Assembly (NCBI GenBank): GCA_050084515.1
Contig: CM114273.1
Span: 44,206,001-44,270,000 of the forward strand
Direction: 5' to 3'
DNA: 64,000 nt
Source of the DNA: Blasia pusilla
Lineage: Eukaryota; Marchantiophyta; Marchantiopsida; Blasiales
The notes beneath the pieces were generated by a model. That model had not been told where the DNA came from. It was given only the letters and a program-made list of their open reading frames with translations, and searched no databases. Made by a program: the position numbers and the translations under genes. Below are positions 47,169 to 58,937 of the stretch, in pieces; within the stretch, counting starts at the first letter, position 1; every line of letters starts with the position of its first letter.

Positions 47169-49470
47169 ATAGATTGGTGAATTAAAATTTTATTTAAAAA
47201 AAAAAATTTAGCATGGATGAAATACAATGAGAATATTTCTTTAATTGTATTTTTTTTTAAATCCCAATTTTCAAAATTATGAGGACCCGTGCTATCGGCA
47301 ACGGGTTGAGTCTAGTGACCCTACCACCACTCGAAGTTGGCAACGGACCCACGAGCAAGACCCGGAAGCCAGCTAAGAGCTAAAGGGACTTCACAAGTTG
47401 GAGGACCGGCGCAAGGACCTCCTGTCCTCCGCAGCCAGCGGACCCGTAAATATGGGAAACCGTGGTGGCGTGGATAACCCTGTGACAAACCAGACAGAAT
47501 ATGGGATGGAACACACGTTCGCATTGGTCACGCTTATTCAGAGCCTTCAAAACCACGTCCGGGGAGAAAGGGGATTATCTCAACTTCCCGTTTCCTCGTT
47601 CCAAACACCGGCCCAAAAACTGACCGATAATATGAGATCCCTTTGTACTTTGTGTAAAATAGCCGACCCCGTAACTTCAGAAACCTTCAAAAATTCCCGT
47701 CTGGAAAAGTCTCGGTTACCCGGGGAAAACTATCCGAGCTTTCAAAATCCCTCCCGACTACCCTAGTCTACTGAATATACCAGGAGTTTCTTCCCTCCGA
47801 CTTGTGTAGCGATCTATCGTGAAGAGATGGCTACACACGATAGCCAGCCATGGGATTCGCCACAGATGCCGCGTCTGCGTGAAAGCGCACGTAAAAGTGA
47901 CATACAACTTGATGAATTGGTGTGTCCGATTTATGCGCTCTAAGACCGCCGAGAGGTAAAGAAATTCCGACGCACGAATAAAATAGCTTGGTGAAACGCG
48001 GTGAATTGTATAGTGAGAACCTCAAGCATTTTTTGCCTGTCCGCATGAGTCCAGGAAGACGTATGAGACCATGGCCACCGGTGTGCAGGAAAGGCGGTGG
48101 ACCTGGGGCATTGAAGTAGGAGCATGCTTCACGGGTCCCATACCGCATTAACACACTGCGATGTTTCGCACGCAGTCTTCATGGCGTTCTTCCGGGCCCT
48201 ATTCGGTACCCAGATTGTGTACACGTTTCGGAACGAAGTGGGAAAGTTGTTTCCACGGCATGGGAGGGAACGCTTCGTTACCTCCGTTCGAGAAGGATCA
48301 GAAGACACGGAGCTGCTGGGATGGAGGAATATCAAGTCGTGCATGCAATTTCAAGAAACATGGTCGGAAATTGTTCGCGTTGTCTGAACGCGCAATCCGG
48401 GCTGGGAATTTTCCCATCTGGGGCGGATCTGTCGAAGAAGTGAAGACTTCTGTCTAATTCGATCTAAGCTCTTCCCGGCAAGGTCATGCTCCGGAAAAGT
48501 ATGAAGAAACTCCGATCGGAATAAGAACAACAATCTTCTTTCTGAAGCATTCAGCAGATCTTTCAGACTGTAATACGCATATTGTCTTTACTTGCTCATC
48601 GCTTGCCCGACTCTAGAAGTGACGTGTTAGGAGCTTGTACTATAATCTTGTTCCACATAAAGTTCGTTTCAACAAATTCTTTCACATGCAGGAGGTCGGA
48701 AATCCGTCTCTATTGAATACTCATTCTTCATTCAGAGTTGATTGTAGAAGTCACTCAATAATTTTGCGAATTAGTCAGGTGAATTAGTCATGGATCAATA
48801 ATCTTCATACAAGATCTTAAACTCCTAATACCTTTCAATATCTATATAAAGTCTAACATACTTCCGAATTTCCGAGACTATTTTAATATAATAAAATGTG
48901 CCAAATTTAGTATAACATTTCTACACATTATTTTCTTACATTATACTAGTTGGTGCATGGGCTACAAATAATGTCTAATTTTGATCTCCCATTCATATTT
49001 TCAATTTAATTCATATTATTGTTTAGAAAGGACATGTGTCAATAATAAGCCCATGCCATGCCCAGATTTAAATCAACTCTTAAAATACTAATTAACTTTC
49101 AGAATTCTTGGTTGCCTTTTAAATGACTGATTTTATAAGTCAAAAAAGAGAGTGATCTCATTGGCTTAGAAAGCAAACGATCCCATTGGCTGAAATTGTA
49201 TATGGCAAGAGAAAAAATGTTGCAAAACAAAGAGGCATTCTCCCATAATAAAATAGATGGTTATTGTTATAATCTTAAATATAATATTCATCTAATTTGG
49301 ATGAAATATTCTCTTCCCTTCAAATTAAAAATACTTCGGTAGCCTTATGTTTTTATTTTAAAATATTATTATAATTTAAATACAAAAAAGAAATGGAATA
49401 TTCATAGAAAAAATAGTAGAAGTAAAATTTCAAAACTCTATTTTTATATTTTTCTTAATATAGCGTTTCA
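47169..49470. other. Intergenic; one dispersed repeat copy at 47610-47704
   Basis: A poly(A)/poly(T)-rich patch at 47185-47260 separates the LINE fragment from the rest. The repeat at 47610-47704 matches those at 563-791. Overlapping frames at 47831-48533 on both strands have no domain. From 48.9 kb the sequence becomes AT-rich. The left end of the Helitron should lie in this stretch but was not determined. Confidence 0.35.
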
Positions 49471-49840
49471 TGATACACAAAATTTCTAATATAAACACCA
49501 TCTTTGTATGGTGGAGTTTGAATTGAATTGTTAGAGCATACTCTAGCTAAGACAAGATATAATTATCTATGAGAAAATACAAAATTTGGCAAGTAAATAC
49601 CAACTCTCTCTAATGTTTGATATTAAGACTTATTAATCGTCATTGCGAAGGCTTGACAAATAGAAAATTGAAATTTTTGTTATTCAAAAGGTAACACAAA
49701 ATCAAATGCAAGAAAAAGAATGTGTGAAATAAACACTCGAGATCCAATATTTTTTTGAGTCAAAATTACTGCATCTACAACATGTCGATCAAATCCAAAA
49801 ATCACCAAGCGAGTCTTGATTACTTGTCATTGTGCTCCAT

Positions 49841-50400
49841 TCATATTTTTTAATAGCATGATCAGAGCTCTAATATATCTTCAAAGTTAACCAAAGTGGT
49901 GGGGTTCTTGATGGTAAACATATATTCAAGAACTCTAGTGGGTATATAAGCCTCATCCCATTTTCAATTACCAAAACAACACTTAAAAAAATGTCCTCTT
50001 GAAAGAGAGAAAAAATCATTAGAATCAAAAGGATAACTTATAATAGTACAACTAAACATTGTCATCATCAACGACACAGGCATTTAATGTCAACTTATAA
50101 TAGGATATAATGAAAAGGATTCATATTTTGTAATAGCATGATTAGAGCTCTAATATATCTTCAAAGTTAACCAAAGTGGTGGGATTCTTGATGGAAAACA
50201 TGTATTCAAGAACTCTGTTGGATACATAAGCCTTATCCCATCGTCAATTACCAAATCAACACTTAAAAAAATGTCCTCTTGAAAGAGAGAAAAAACAATT
50301 AGAATCAAAAGGATAACTTGTAATAGTACAACTAAACATTGTCATCATCAACGACACAGGAATCCAATGTCAACTTATAATAGGATAAAATTAAAAGTAT
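49841..50400 (-). repeat. Tandem duplication, 2 x 280 bp, inside the helicase
   Basis: Copy 1 (49841-50120) and copy 2 (50121-50400) are nearly identical: both start TCATATTTT and share AATAGCATGAT(C/T)AGAGCTC, AACCAAAGTGGTGGG and GTCATCATCAACGACACAGG. Both carry the same helicase codons, so the duplication arose within the Helitron sequence. The differences are scattered substitutions, suggesting it happened after insertion and has since aged. Confidence 0.9.
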
Positions 50401-50690
50401 TCATAGTGTCATCCTATAAATCAATGATATTAAAAAAATATTAGAATTATATCTCCAAAAAATTACGACATGATTTTGGCATAGATAAAATCCATTGTAG
50501 TATTCTTTGTGTTAAGAATAGATGTACCTTTTAAGAATTCAATATCACACCACTTATCAATATTACATCCATAGACAATGTTAATCAAATCATTAGATCT
50601 AGGGCTCTTTACAATCACAAAATCAGAAATTCTTATAAAATCATCTCTAAGGTCGAAATGCAATGGTATCATGCCCTCGTAAGTTTTCAA

Positions 50691-51043
50691 TAATCAATTT
50701 GCAAATCCTTTTTGATCATGCCATACTAAGTCTTGTCCTAAACAAAATTTGACAAAAAAAATGAGTGCATCTCAATAAGAAATGCATATGATAGAAAAAG
50801 CAAGAACATAAGGTTTAATCTTTGTTACCTTATAAAAATTCACTCTAATGATACCAAGTAATAGATCTCCTAAGGCCCTTAGCAGACCTTAGGTTGCACG
50901 CACAATAGTGGGACGATCCCCATGACATACACCCATAAGAAGTTGATCAAAAGTCACCACCAAAAATGAATATCTTGTCCCCAAATGGTAGTCTAGGATC
51001 CACCAAGCCCTTTATATTTTGGAAAAAAAATCAAAAACCTCAA
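50691..51043 (-). other. Helicase remnant between recognisable blocks
   Basis: Part of the Helitron helicase; motif II-III lies at about 50960-51003. The remainder is too decayed to align by eye. Confidence 0.4.
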
Positions 51044-51081
51044 AAGCTTTTATGACCCTAGACGGAGGGTCATAGAAGCTT
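51044..51081. other. 16-bp stem hairpin next to a transposon tip
   Basis: AAGCTTTTATGACCCT (51044-51059) pairs with 51066-51081 (one mismatch) across the loop AGACGG. The stem ends two bases before the hAT-like tip CAAGGTTTCATG at 51083. Confidence 0.65.
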
Positions 51082-51082
51082 C

Positions 51083-51150
51083 CAAGGTTTCATGTGGAAA
51101 AATCCTATATGCATGGACATGTCCGAGTCCGTCCTATGGAAGGACTTGTC
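51083..51150. mobile_element. Fragment of the CAAGGTTGCAC element family
   Basis: The left tip CAAGGTTTCATGTGG at 51083 is followed by ATGGACATGTCCGAGTCCGT and GGAAGGACTTGTCCAT, the same palindromic interior as the members at 36.8, 39.9 and 51.6 kb. No matching right end is visible, so it is truncated or degenerate. It lies inside the Helitron helicase, so it is a later insertion. Confidence 0.5.
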
Positions 51151-51610
51151 CATATGGGGCCCACCTTTAAATAGCATAACGTATATGCAATGCATTTGTA
51201 GAAGGTGGCGCATAATTTAACACCTCCTCAAACTTAAGAGAAGATGGACAACATCACATATAGCTTGTTTTCCATCATTTAAAGAGGTCTTTCCTCATTG
51301 AACACGCTCAGCAAGTATATCACCATCATAGCAAAGTTTTTCTTTCTCTAAGCGCGAGATTGATAAATCCCAAATAAAATAGGCAAATTGAGGCATGTTT
51401 GGGAAATCCACCATACTTTTACCATAATCTTGAAGATGGTGATGGAGATCTAATAATGCAAGGTTAATAGTTTGAATGTGCAAGGCAAGATCATGAATTC
51501 CAATTCTCTATAGCAAATTAAAAAAAATTTAAAGAGAAATATCAAAAGTCAATAGAAAATTTGTAACAAAAAATTAGAAATGAATAATAAAAAAAAGGCA
51601 TGCATATTAC

Positions 51611-51834
51611 CATGGTTGCACTAAAACCGACAAGTCCTTCCTTAGCATGGATATGGACGGATGGGTTTGGATATGTCCATGGGCATGGGTTCTAAAAGGT
51701 GGGGAGTATGGAACGCGAAGGTAAGTAAGGGGAATGAGAAAGAAGGGAAAGGTGGGGCCCATATGGACAAGTCCTTCCATAGCCCGTACATAAGTCCACA
51801 GACATGGACACAGACTTTGTCCACATGCAACCTT
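51611..51834. mobile_element. hAT-like MITE, 224 bp, with target duplication
   Basis: The left end CATGGTTGCAC (51611) and the right end GCATGCAACCTT-like (to 51834) are inverted repeats of the CAAGGTTGCAC family. The flanking octamers CATATTAC (51603-51610) and AATATTAC (51835-51842) differ at one position, as expected for an 8-bp hAT target duplication. The interior has ATGGACAAGTCCTTCCATAG and related palindromes. It is inserted between the helicase and post-Rep parts of the Helitron. Confidence 0.65.
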
Positions 51835-51956
51835 AATATTACCTCACATTTTTTATGTAATAGGTTTGATATTAGTGGAACTAAGAAAAATTCCCACACC
51901 ATGCCAGATGTGGATGACATCTTGTATAGAAGAATGATAGGAAAATAAATCACTAT

Positions 51957-54800
51957 TTAACATTGAGTAAATTTAATATTTTCTTTGTAAATCATAAATA
52001 AATTCATGAGAGTAAATTTACATGGGTTAGTCATATACAAACATCCAATAGGGTGTCCATATCTTTTTCTTCCATATTTACGTCGGAGCCATCTCTTCTT
52101 ATTCCAAGAATAATAACAAGGAAATTCCAAATAAAGGAAATCAACTTGTTGGGCCATAGGATGGGCAATATTAGTTGCAAACTATGGATGTGAGAGCGGT
52201 ATCCTTACTCTAATCTAGATTATTATCCAATGAATCTCGATCATGAAAATATACCATCTAGCTTTCTAGAAGATGAATAATCAATCGTACAATACTTGGT
52301 TGCTCGGCAACGCGGTGTGTAGACTAAACTTGAAGATTCACCAATACGTTTCTAAAGAAGAAGCATACCTTCATAGACAAAAGAGTAAACATAGCTAGAG
52401 TCCAACCTTTCAATAATCTAAAATATAAAATAATATAATAAAAATACAAAGTCATGTACCTAGCATCAAGATATAATAATAGATCATCAATATTATCTTT
52501 GGTAAAGGATATGGCATCTGATCCCTTATGTACATGCTTGTAGAAGTACTTCACTTGCAATATGCAATTTATAATCTCCAAATTAATATGACAATCAAAT
52601 AAGGTACATAATATCGGATTATACAAAACTACCCAATGTTTATTAAAGTTGTGATTTGACTTATCAATCGATCTACCATTTTCACATCTATATAAATACA
52701 AATATAGAAATATATTAATACTTAAAATAAATTTAGAAAAATATAGTGCTAGAATATTTTTATAAATTAAAGAAAAGATTACTCCTTATAAATATGATAT
52801 CCATCCTCATTCTCCATTTTCATGGATATAAAAGAGGAAAGTAAAATGACTCTTTTCCCTATGGCATGACTATCATTATTATGCCGAGTCCTAGCATCTC
52901 TCAAATCTTATTATAAATCAGCTCTTAACTCCTTTCAATATAGCCATACGCATGTTAATCGTTGCATCTCAATACTTGCGTATATCTCTCTCATATATGC
53001 CCTTTGAACATATTTTTACTCGTTTTTCCATACACGATACACTTTGATGAACTATTCCACATGATCCATGTATCATACAATTTCTCAAAGTTGCATAAAG
53101 TTCTAGATAAGTAGTCGAGAATCTGAGCCCATAGGATATCATCAAAATCAGAGGTTGTCCTTGGCAAGATCTAGAATAATCAGACTATTCACATGTGGTA
53201 GATCTCCTTTTTGAATTCCACAACATGAATACATCACACCACTCACCCTAACATATGTTTATCTACTATAAGCTTGAGTAAATCTGTCTTTCGTTTTTTG
53301 TAAGACACATACAACTAAATAAGGAGAATCTAAAGTTGTTTTACTAGAAAGTAGAGTAGAAGTGACCTTTGGTCACTTGGGGTTGCAAGTCATGGTCTGA
53401 AAGTATTCAAACTCCCTAAAATGTCTCACAATTACCATACATGATACAATTGATGCGTGTGTCAAGATCCTCCTATAAAAGGGGAAAGTAAAATGATTCT
53501 TTTCCCTATGGCATGACCATCATTATTATGCCGAGTCATAGCATCTCTCAAACCTTATTATAAATCAGATCTCAACTCCTTTCGATATAGCCGTTTGCAT
53601 GTTAATCGTTATATCTCAATACTTGCGTATATATCTATCATATATTCTTGAGTAAGACAACCAAACCTCAACAACTTGTTATAATCTTGAGCATTAGTTT
53701 TCATTTGGAGTCAAAATGAAGCAAATTTTAGAGTAGTCATAGTCTTTCAACAATCACACGAGTCATCTTTCCACCTTAAAGTTGCTCTTCTTCCAGATTA
53801 GTACCCTCTGGTACATTATGTTCAACATTCCCATCTCCATCTTTCTCCATCACAACATGCCCTCTTCTTGTCGCACTCCCTCTAAGATCACCCACCCAAA
53901 TAGGTATGTCAAGATGCCAACCAGCTTCATCATACAAAAAGGGCCATATAAAGTGCAGTTGAATGTAGGCCTTATTCAAGTTCCACATTTGAGGAATCCC
54001 TCCTCAATGAAAATGAACAATACTATTACGTCCTTCTCTAGGCCCACTTCTATCTTCATGCAAGATAGCAAAAATAGGCACAGTGTATCGTTTTGCATCA
54101 AGCCCTTACGTACTACCCTTTAAGACAATATAATAACCAGAATAACATAGATCTATGGCCAAACATCAAAAGAGAGAAACATATGGATTAAAGGCATGTA
54201 ACATGTTTTGTAGTCCCCTCAAGATCTCAACCCTGAGTTGATCACGATAATCTCGATTCATGATCCTTCTTCTTTGTTAAATCTGATACTTATCATCATG
54301 ACGATAAATCTGTGCAAATTATAGACAAATGTCCATCATTGCATTAAGTGGTCCGATAGCATGATAAATACCACCTTGAATCCTCAAGTTCCATGCACCA
54401 TCACCATGCTCTATAATATATGCTCTAGTTGATGCCAATTGGAAAACGTTGTTATAGACATGTGTATTACGCAAAAAAATGCAGAGGAGTTGATGAAACA
54501 TCTAAAATCAGATCAAATAGAAATTTAAAGGAGATGAAGCCTTAAAATATGATAATTTAACCTTATCATGCTCACAACACATATAACTTTTACTTTTAGC
54601 AAAGTAACTTCAGAGTGTTTGATCGTAGATATAGCTTTTGCATGGGAGGTGAACCACGTATATCTCCTATGATTCATATGAGTGATTGTCCATTTCTTCC
54701 AAAAAAAACAGAGCTTGGGAACTTTGATGACTTAACTCTCTTACACTTCCAATGTAGTGCTTCGCAAGTCGAGCAGATATCATTCGTATGTACAATACCA
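51957..54800 (-). pseudogene. Helitron Rep and linker, decayed
   Basis: Recognisable pieces: LEFPCYYSWNKK and HPIGCLYMTNP (51990-52150), then VVLYNPILCTLFDCHINLEI and YFYKHVHKGSD (52450-52650). The Rep core near 53065-53190 has GDLPHVNSLIILD followed in another frame by ELYATLRNCMIHGSCG. In active Helitrons the second motif is His-hydrophobic-His (PHAHxL); here the second His codon has become Asn. Further on are NNVFQLASTRA, EHGDGAWNLRIQGG and YHAIGPL (54330-54480), and ICSTCEALHWK at about 54760. Stops and frameshifts are frequent. A direct duplication (52835-52998 and 53483-53646) lies within. Confidence 0.8.
52835..53646 (-). repeat. Direct repeat of about 164 bp, 648 bp apart, in the Helitron Rep region
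   Basis: Copies at 52835-52998 and 53483-53646 share GGAAAGTAAAATGA(C/T)TCTTT, TTATTATGCCGAGTC, CATGTTAATCGTT and ATCTCAATACTTGCGTATAT. They flank the HUH region. The identity, about 90 percent by eye, is high for such a decayed element. Confidence 0.85.
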
Positions 54801-55150
54801 TAACAACCAGTCATACTATGAATATAATTTCCAAACCAAATAATTCGGATAGATTTCTATTCAAACTCACGTATACATGCAATATTCACTAACTTCCTCA
54901 AGTCTAGCACGTAGTACCTTTAGCTTCCACACGTCACATTAAGAATATTAAAAAATAAAAGATCTTTGTTTATCTCCATGTAAACCTCATGACCACCCAT
55001 TCCAAGAGGAATTAAAATTATTTTCAAGTATAATATTCCTTCTTGAAGAATCACCAAAATGTCCTCCATCATGTGATGCAACCAAATCAGTATGCCTCCG
55101 TCTCTGGCCATTATCTCGCCCCACTCGAAGCATATCATATGATCTTTGAG

Positions 55151-55914
55151 GGTTAATAGGAATATGAAGACTTCAAAGAATAAAATTTTTAAAAGTAGAA
55201 TGATCAGACTAAGAACTCAGATCAAGTACAATCAAAATGGAAATTGAGATAGAATACAACAAAACAAAAAGTAGAAGTCAAAAAAGTGCCTTTAAAGCAA
55301 AGAAAGCCACCATAAGGCATCTTTTCATCAAAACTTTAGAATACATTGAAGCTCAAGAACTAGAGATACTTTCAAGTAATTGATTAAACTATAATATTGC
55401 ACTATAACTAAAATTAAGCCTCTCAAGGTGGCCTTGGGGCACTTTTTTACATATCTTTGAGACTAAAGAATTGAAGTTTTCATTGCATTCTTTATGAGTA
55501 TTTGAGGAGGGTCATCTCCCATATTTGGAAATATTGGAAAATTTTCTCTTGGATCGTTGACGCATAATAGACTCACCTTCACACATCTAGGAAGAATTAA
55601 TTCACCATTTATCTTTACTTGCTATTCCATATATTCTTCCCATCCCCACAATGCCCACATGCAACCAAAATTTTCCGCCCAAAGATCGATAAAAAAAACC
55701 CCATTGCTTGTCGCCAAGTGCAGAAAAATGTCTCAAAGTCAAAAGATAGGGAAATTGCCTCTAGCTAATACTGAATTTTCATAAGAGGATTTAAATTTGA
55801 CTGTAGGCTTTACCTTCATAATAGTGCAACCATTGTTGGGAATGATTGAAGAGAAGGCGACAATCGAAATATCAACAATACACTTATCTAACATAGAAAT
55901 TTATAGAGATTATG
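55151..55914. other. AT-rich stretch upstream of the Helitron Rep
   Basis: No domain recognised. It could be the 5' region of the Helitron or its flank. Confidence 0.3.
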
Positions 55915-56517
55915 TCACTCAATTGATATGAACCCATAAATCATCAAAGTTATCAATGATAAATTTGGAGCTAAATCTTTGAAAAGAAATAATGTCATGA
56001 ACAGAAAAAGTAACTTCTCCACTCCTAAGTTGTAACAACTTTCTTCGTCAATCTCCGATTTGTGAATGCTTCTTTGGTCTTCAATTAAAGGCACTTCAAC
56101 TTGCTGATCATAACCTACTTCATCCACAAAAATACTCAGAAGAGAATTAGAGTTTCTTATAATAGGCTCATCAACATCATGTTTGACATATTTTGAAGGT
56201 TAATGGTTTAGGTCATCAACATCTGAGTCGACCACCTTAAATTTTACTGACTCACCAATTCCATTTATTGACAAGGGGTCTTTTCTATTATATAAACTAA
56301 AGGCATGGAGAGGTGCATCATCCAAAATTGAAGTAAAACCTTGGAATTCATAAGATGTAGTACGAGACTTGTCACTCAATGGTCCCAACTTAGAATCAAA
56401 ATAAAGGTTCCGGAAAGGAGGTATATTTAGATCAACAAGTGGAGTGCTACCTCCAACCACTTTTGTCATTTGGGTAAGTATGGCCATCATCTTCTCTATA
56501 GAAGCTTTTATTTCCAC
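55915..56517 (-). pseudogene. Hypothetical protein remnant, one stop, about 200 codons
   Basis: Minus frames 56517-56200 and 56127-55915 are in the same reading frame. They are separated by a TAA at 56200-56202 and protein-like sequence (PSKYVKHDVDEPII). The N-terminal part is helical (KASIEKMMAILTQM) and the rest acidic. I recognise no family. It lies upstream of the Helitron Rep in the same orientation and could be an accessory or N-terminal part of the element or a captured gene. Confidence 0.3.
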
Positions 56518-57269
56518 TAGCTCATCTCCTCTAAGTAGATGATCACTTGCACCAAGATGGCAAGTATAAATACATCTTGAACTAAGTCTTCTAGATTCAC
56601 AATTTGCACACTCTCAGAAAAATCAAAGCGACATCAACATCCAATCAAGATATGTGCTATGTAGATTGAATCATGAGAGAATGAAACTCAATGACACATG
56701 ATCAGATAAGATGTTGAAAGCATGTTGGTAGAGATGAAGCTACTTATTTTCACTATAAATCAATCATTGAGCTTATTATCTTGAACCACATCTATAATGC
56801 AATCATTGCATGGAGGGTTGAAAGTGAATTTTTTGAAACAAGATAAGTCAAACCATATCCTTGTGAATAATAGTCATCACATATCTTGAACCGCTTTGAT
56901 TGTAGTGTATGATAACTCTACACCAGAAACTTGTAATGCATCATAAAATAGAAGTTTCCACACACAATGGATACAAAGGGAGACAATAGTCAAGTAGGTC
57001 ATATATATGTGAGTTGCTCTTAGACTAGCCTTCACGTCCTGCATAAGGACCACAAATTGCCTTCAAATCTCTAATATACTTGAATGCAGTTAGATAAGCA
57101 TATTGCCCTAAAATTTGAAAAACTCAATGGCTAGCATTGCCTATATACTCAGTGCCACCCATCATATCGTATGATACTTTCGATATTCAAATTCTTGAAT
57201 ATAATACCTTCAACGATAATGTTGAATTCTTGACTTGGTAAATATGTGGATAAGTAAAATGTAGGAGAA

Positions 57270-57326
57270 GTACATTGATAGGAGACGAGTAGGAAATAGG
57301 AATCCTATTTCCTCCTATTGATGTAC
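57270..57326. other. Imperfect inverted repeat with internal bulge
   Basis: The core GGAAATAGG / CCTATTTCC pairs perfectly around AAT. The outer arms GTACATTGATAGGA and TCCTATTGATGTAC pair with two mismatches, separated from the core on the left by an 8-nt bulge. It may be the relic of a small foldback element. Confidence 0.55.
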
Positions 57327-58441
57327 ATAATTTAAGGGAAGGAGAATCTATTCAAGTGAGAGAAAAAATTGTCAAGGGTTGGCTTCACTATTTGATAGTA
57401 GATATGCATGAAGCCATTCCCTCTAGACACACGACATGTTAGCTTGGATGTCATAATCTACACATGCATTTAGCCATTCCCTTTCTACCCATCGCCTTAG
57501 CTCCAAAAATAGTCTTTACTTTTTTTTAATATATTCATGTCATTGAGCCCTAGGAACAAGCACAATGTAAAGCCCTTCGTGAAAGAATTACCCGAGTTGT
57601 GGACAACTTCCAAATATTTGGGATTTGCTAAGGCAAAGCAAGCACAAAAATGATGTTAAAACTCTTGGTCTACCATTACAGCAAGAGGGTAGATTGAATT
57701 AGCGTTAGAATGAAAATTCCTAGGTGACTAAATGTGATGTCCAATGCTTACACTTGTATAGAATAATTGGCTTATTATATGTATCAAGGCTAAGTGCCTT
57801 AATCTTTGAGCAATTTCATTGTTGTTGTGCCACAAGGTGACATAGAATGCTCCACCATGCTACTTTAACTAGGGGTGAGGGTTAAGTCACCACCCTTCCC
57901 CCCCAACACCCAACTCACTCATCTCTTCTCTATGTCTATGCCAAAACGGGTGGAAAAACGTAAACGATAATAGAAAATTGAATCATGGGCCATAAAGTCG
58001 AAAATGAGGCATCAATGGGGATCCGCAATGGGTAAATCTTGGCTTTTTGAGTTTGCAAGTCTCAAGTTGATTCGCATGAAGGAAGTAAAATTTCACATTT
58101 CCATGGAGGAAGGAAATTTTTGGTTATGAAATTGATAAAAAATGATTTATATCCCTATATCCAATCTCACAATTATCAAGATGGAAAGGGATCTCCAAGT
58201 GTCGGGTATTTTCATGGTCTTTGACAACTTAAACGTAATGCTAAGACTTGACGATCGCACATTTGTAGACAACTCATGCTAGTGCCGAAGTTATGTTCTT
58301 GTAGCAAGGGCCCTTACAACCTACAAACCTCTCCATTCAACATCTCCATCGGAAAATTACCAAAATTTGTTAAATTGCAATGAAAGTAAGAGAAAGTCTG
58401 GCAACTGAAATTTTTTTCGGTTGAGAACACCCACATGAAAA

Positions 58442-58476
58442 CACTAGCTAGTGCTTATGCTATGCACTAGCTAGTG
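58442..58476. other. Two copies of the palindrome CACTAGCTAGTG
   Basis: Perfect 12-bp palindromes at 58442-58453 and 58465-58476, 11 bp apart; each half also pairs with the other copy. No known site is implied. Confidence 0.6.
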
Positions 58477-58937
58477 ATCTTCAAATTTTAAAAACTTTAT
58501 GTTAATTGTCTCCTCTTAATCAACTCCCTCTTAGAGGATCATGTGTCAAAACCATAAGAACCCTCGGAAGACAAGCGTCAACACCATAAGAACCGTCAAC
58601 ACCGTAAGAACCATTGGAGGGCAAGTGTTTCTTCTAAACCAAAGGAGGGTTTCGCCTAACCCCATCATGTTTTAATTATATAAATTGCGGAAACCTTTGG
58701 CATAGGAATCTGCGCTACTGGACTATATATCTTGAATTTGGTAATGGGCCGTCTAGAGGAGGAAAGTAGGAAATAATGAAGAAGTATCCAACCATGTACA
58801 AAGATCCAGAGTAAGGACTCTCTCTCCTCGTAATACATGGAGGTTGAAGGCCAATGATTAATTAATTAGTGGACAATCTCGGACTGATAGTGGTCTCTAG
58901 AATTGGCATATGATCCTCATTGGGGCATTTATGAGTC

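Larger units (their letters stand above)
49500..51483 (-). pseudogene. Helitron PIF1-like helicase domain, decayed
   Basis: Motifs in order on the minus strand are GKSMVDFPNMP (about 51400), LPFGDKIFIFGGDF (about 50960-51000; the helicase motif II-III region), and DQLLMGVCHGDRPTIVRAT in a shifted frame. Then come FVIVKSPRSNDLINIVYG with SILNTKNTTMDF (50463-50650), YPTEFLNTCFPSRIPPLW (about 50200), FAMTINKS (about 49640; motif V/VI) and ERVGIYLPNFVFSH (49560-49610). The Walker A region should lie between 51290 and 51080 but is not recognisable, and a small hAT-like fragment is inserted there. A 280-bp duplication (49841-50400) repeats the YP(T/L)EFLN segment. Confidence 0.85.
49500..55150 (-). 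mobile_element. Decayed autonomous Helitron (RepHel) on the minus strand
   Basis: From right to left, broken minus-strand frames reproduce the order of a Helitron RepHel protein. The order is: Cys-rich start (ICSTCEALHWK, about 54750-54780), the segment NNVFQLASTRA...RIQGGIYHAIGPL (about 54340-54470), and the Rep HUH region (about 53170). Next come the post-Rep segments NPILCTLFDCHINLEI and VKYFYKHVHKGSDAI (52450-52640) and LEFPCYYSWNKK (about 52110), then a PIF1-type helicase (49500-51483). Many stops and frame changes make it non-functional. Helitrons transpose by rolling-circle replication using Rep nicking and the helicase. Termini (5' TC, 3' CTRR with hairpin) were not established, and the limits given are those of recognisable coding sequence. 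Confidence 0.85.
56518..58937. other. Intergenic with small palindromes
   Basis: No gene seen. It contains an inverted repeat at 57270-57326, paired palindromes at 58442-58476 and a small tandem repeat at about 58537-58612 (units like GTCAACACC(A/G)TAAGAACC, three copies). Confidence 0.35.

Noticed and set aside
47831-48533. Frames of 60-107 codons on both strands
   Set aside because: They are mutually overlapping, have no domain and no continuity; insufficient support for a gene.
48946-48949. CTAG as the 3' terminus of the minus-strand Helitron
   Set aside because: CTAG is a common palindrome, and a proper 16-20 bp hairpin just before it is not present.
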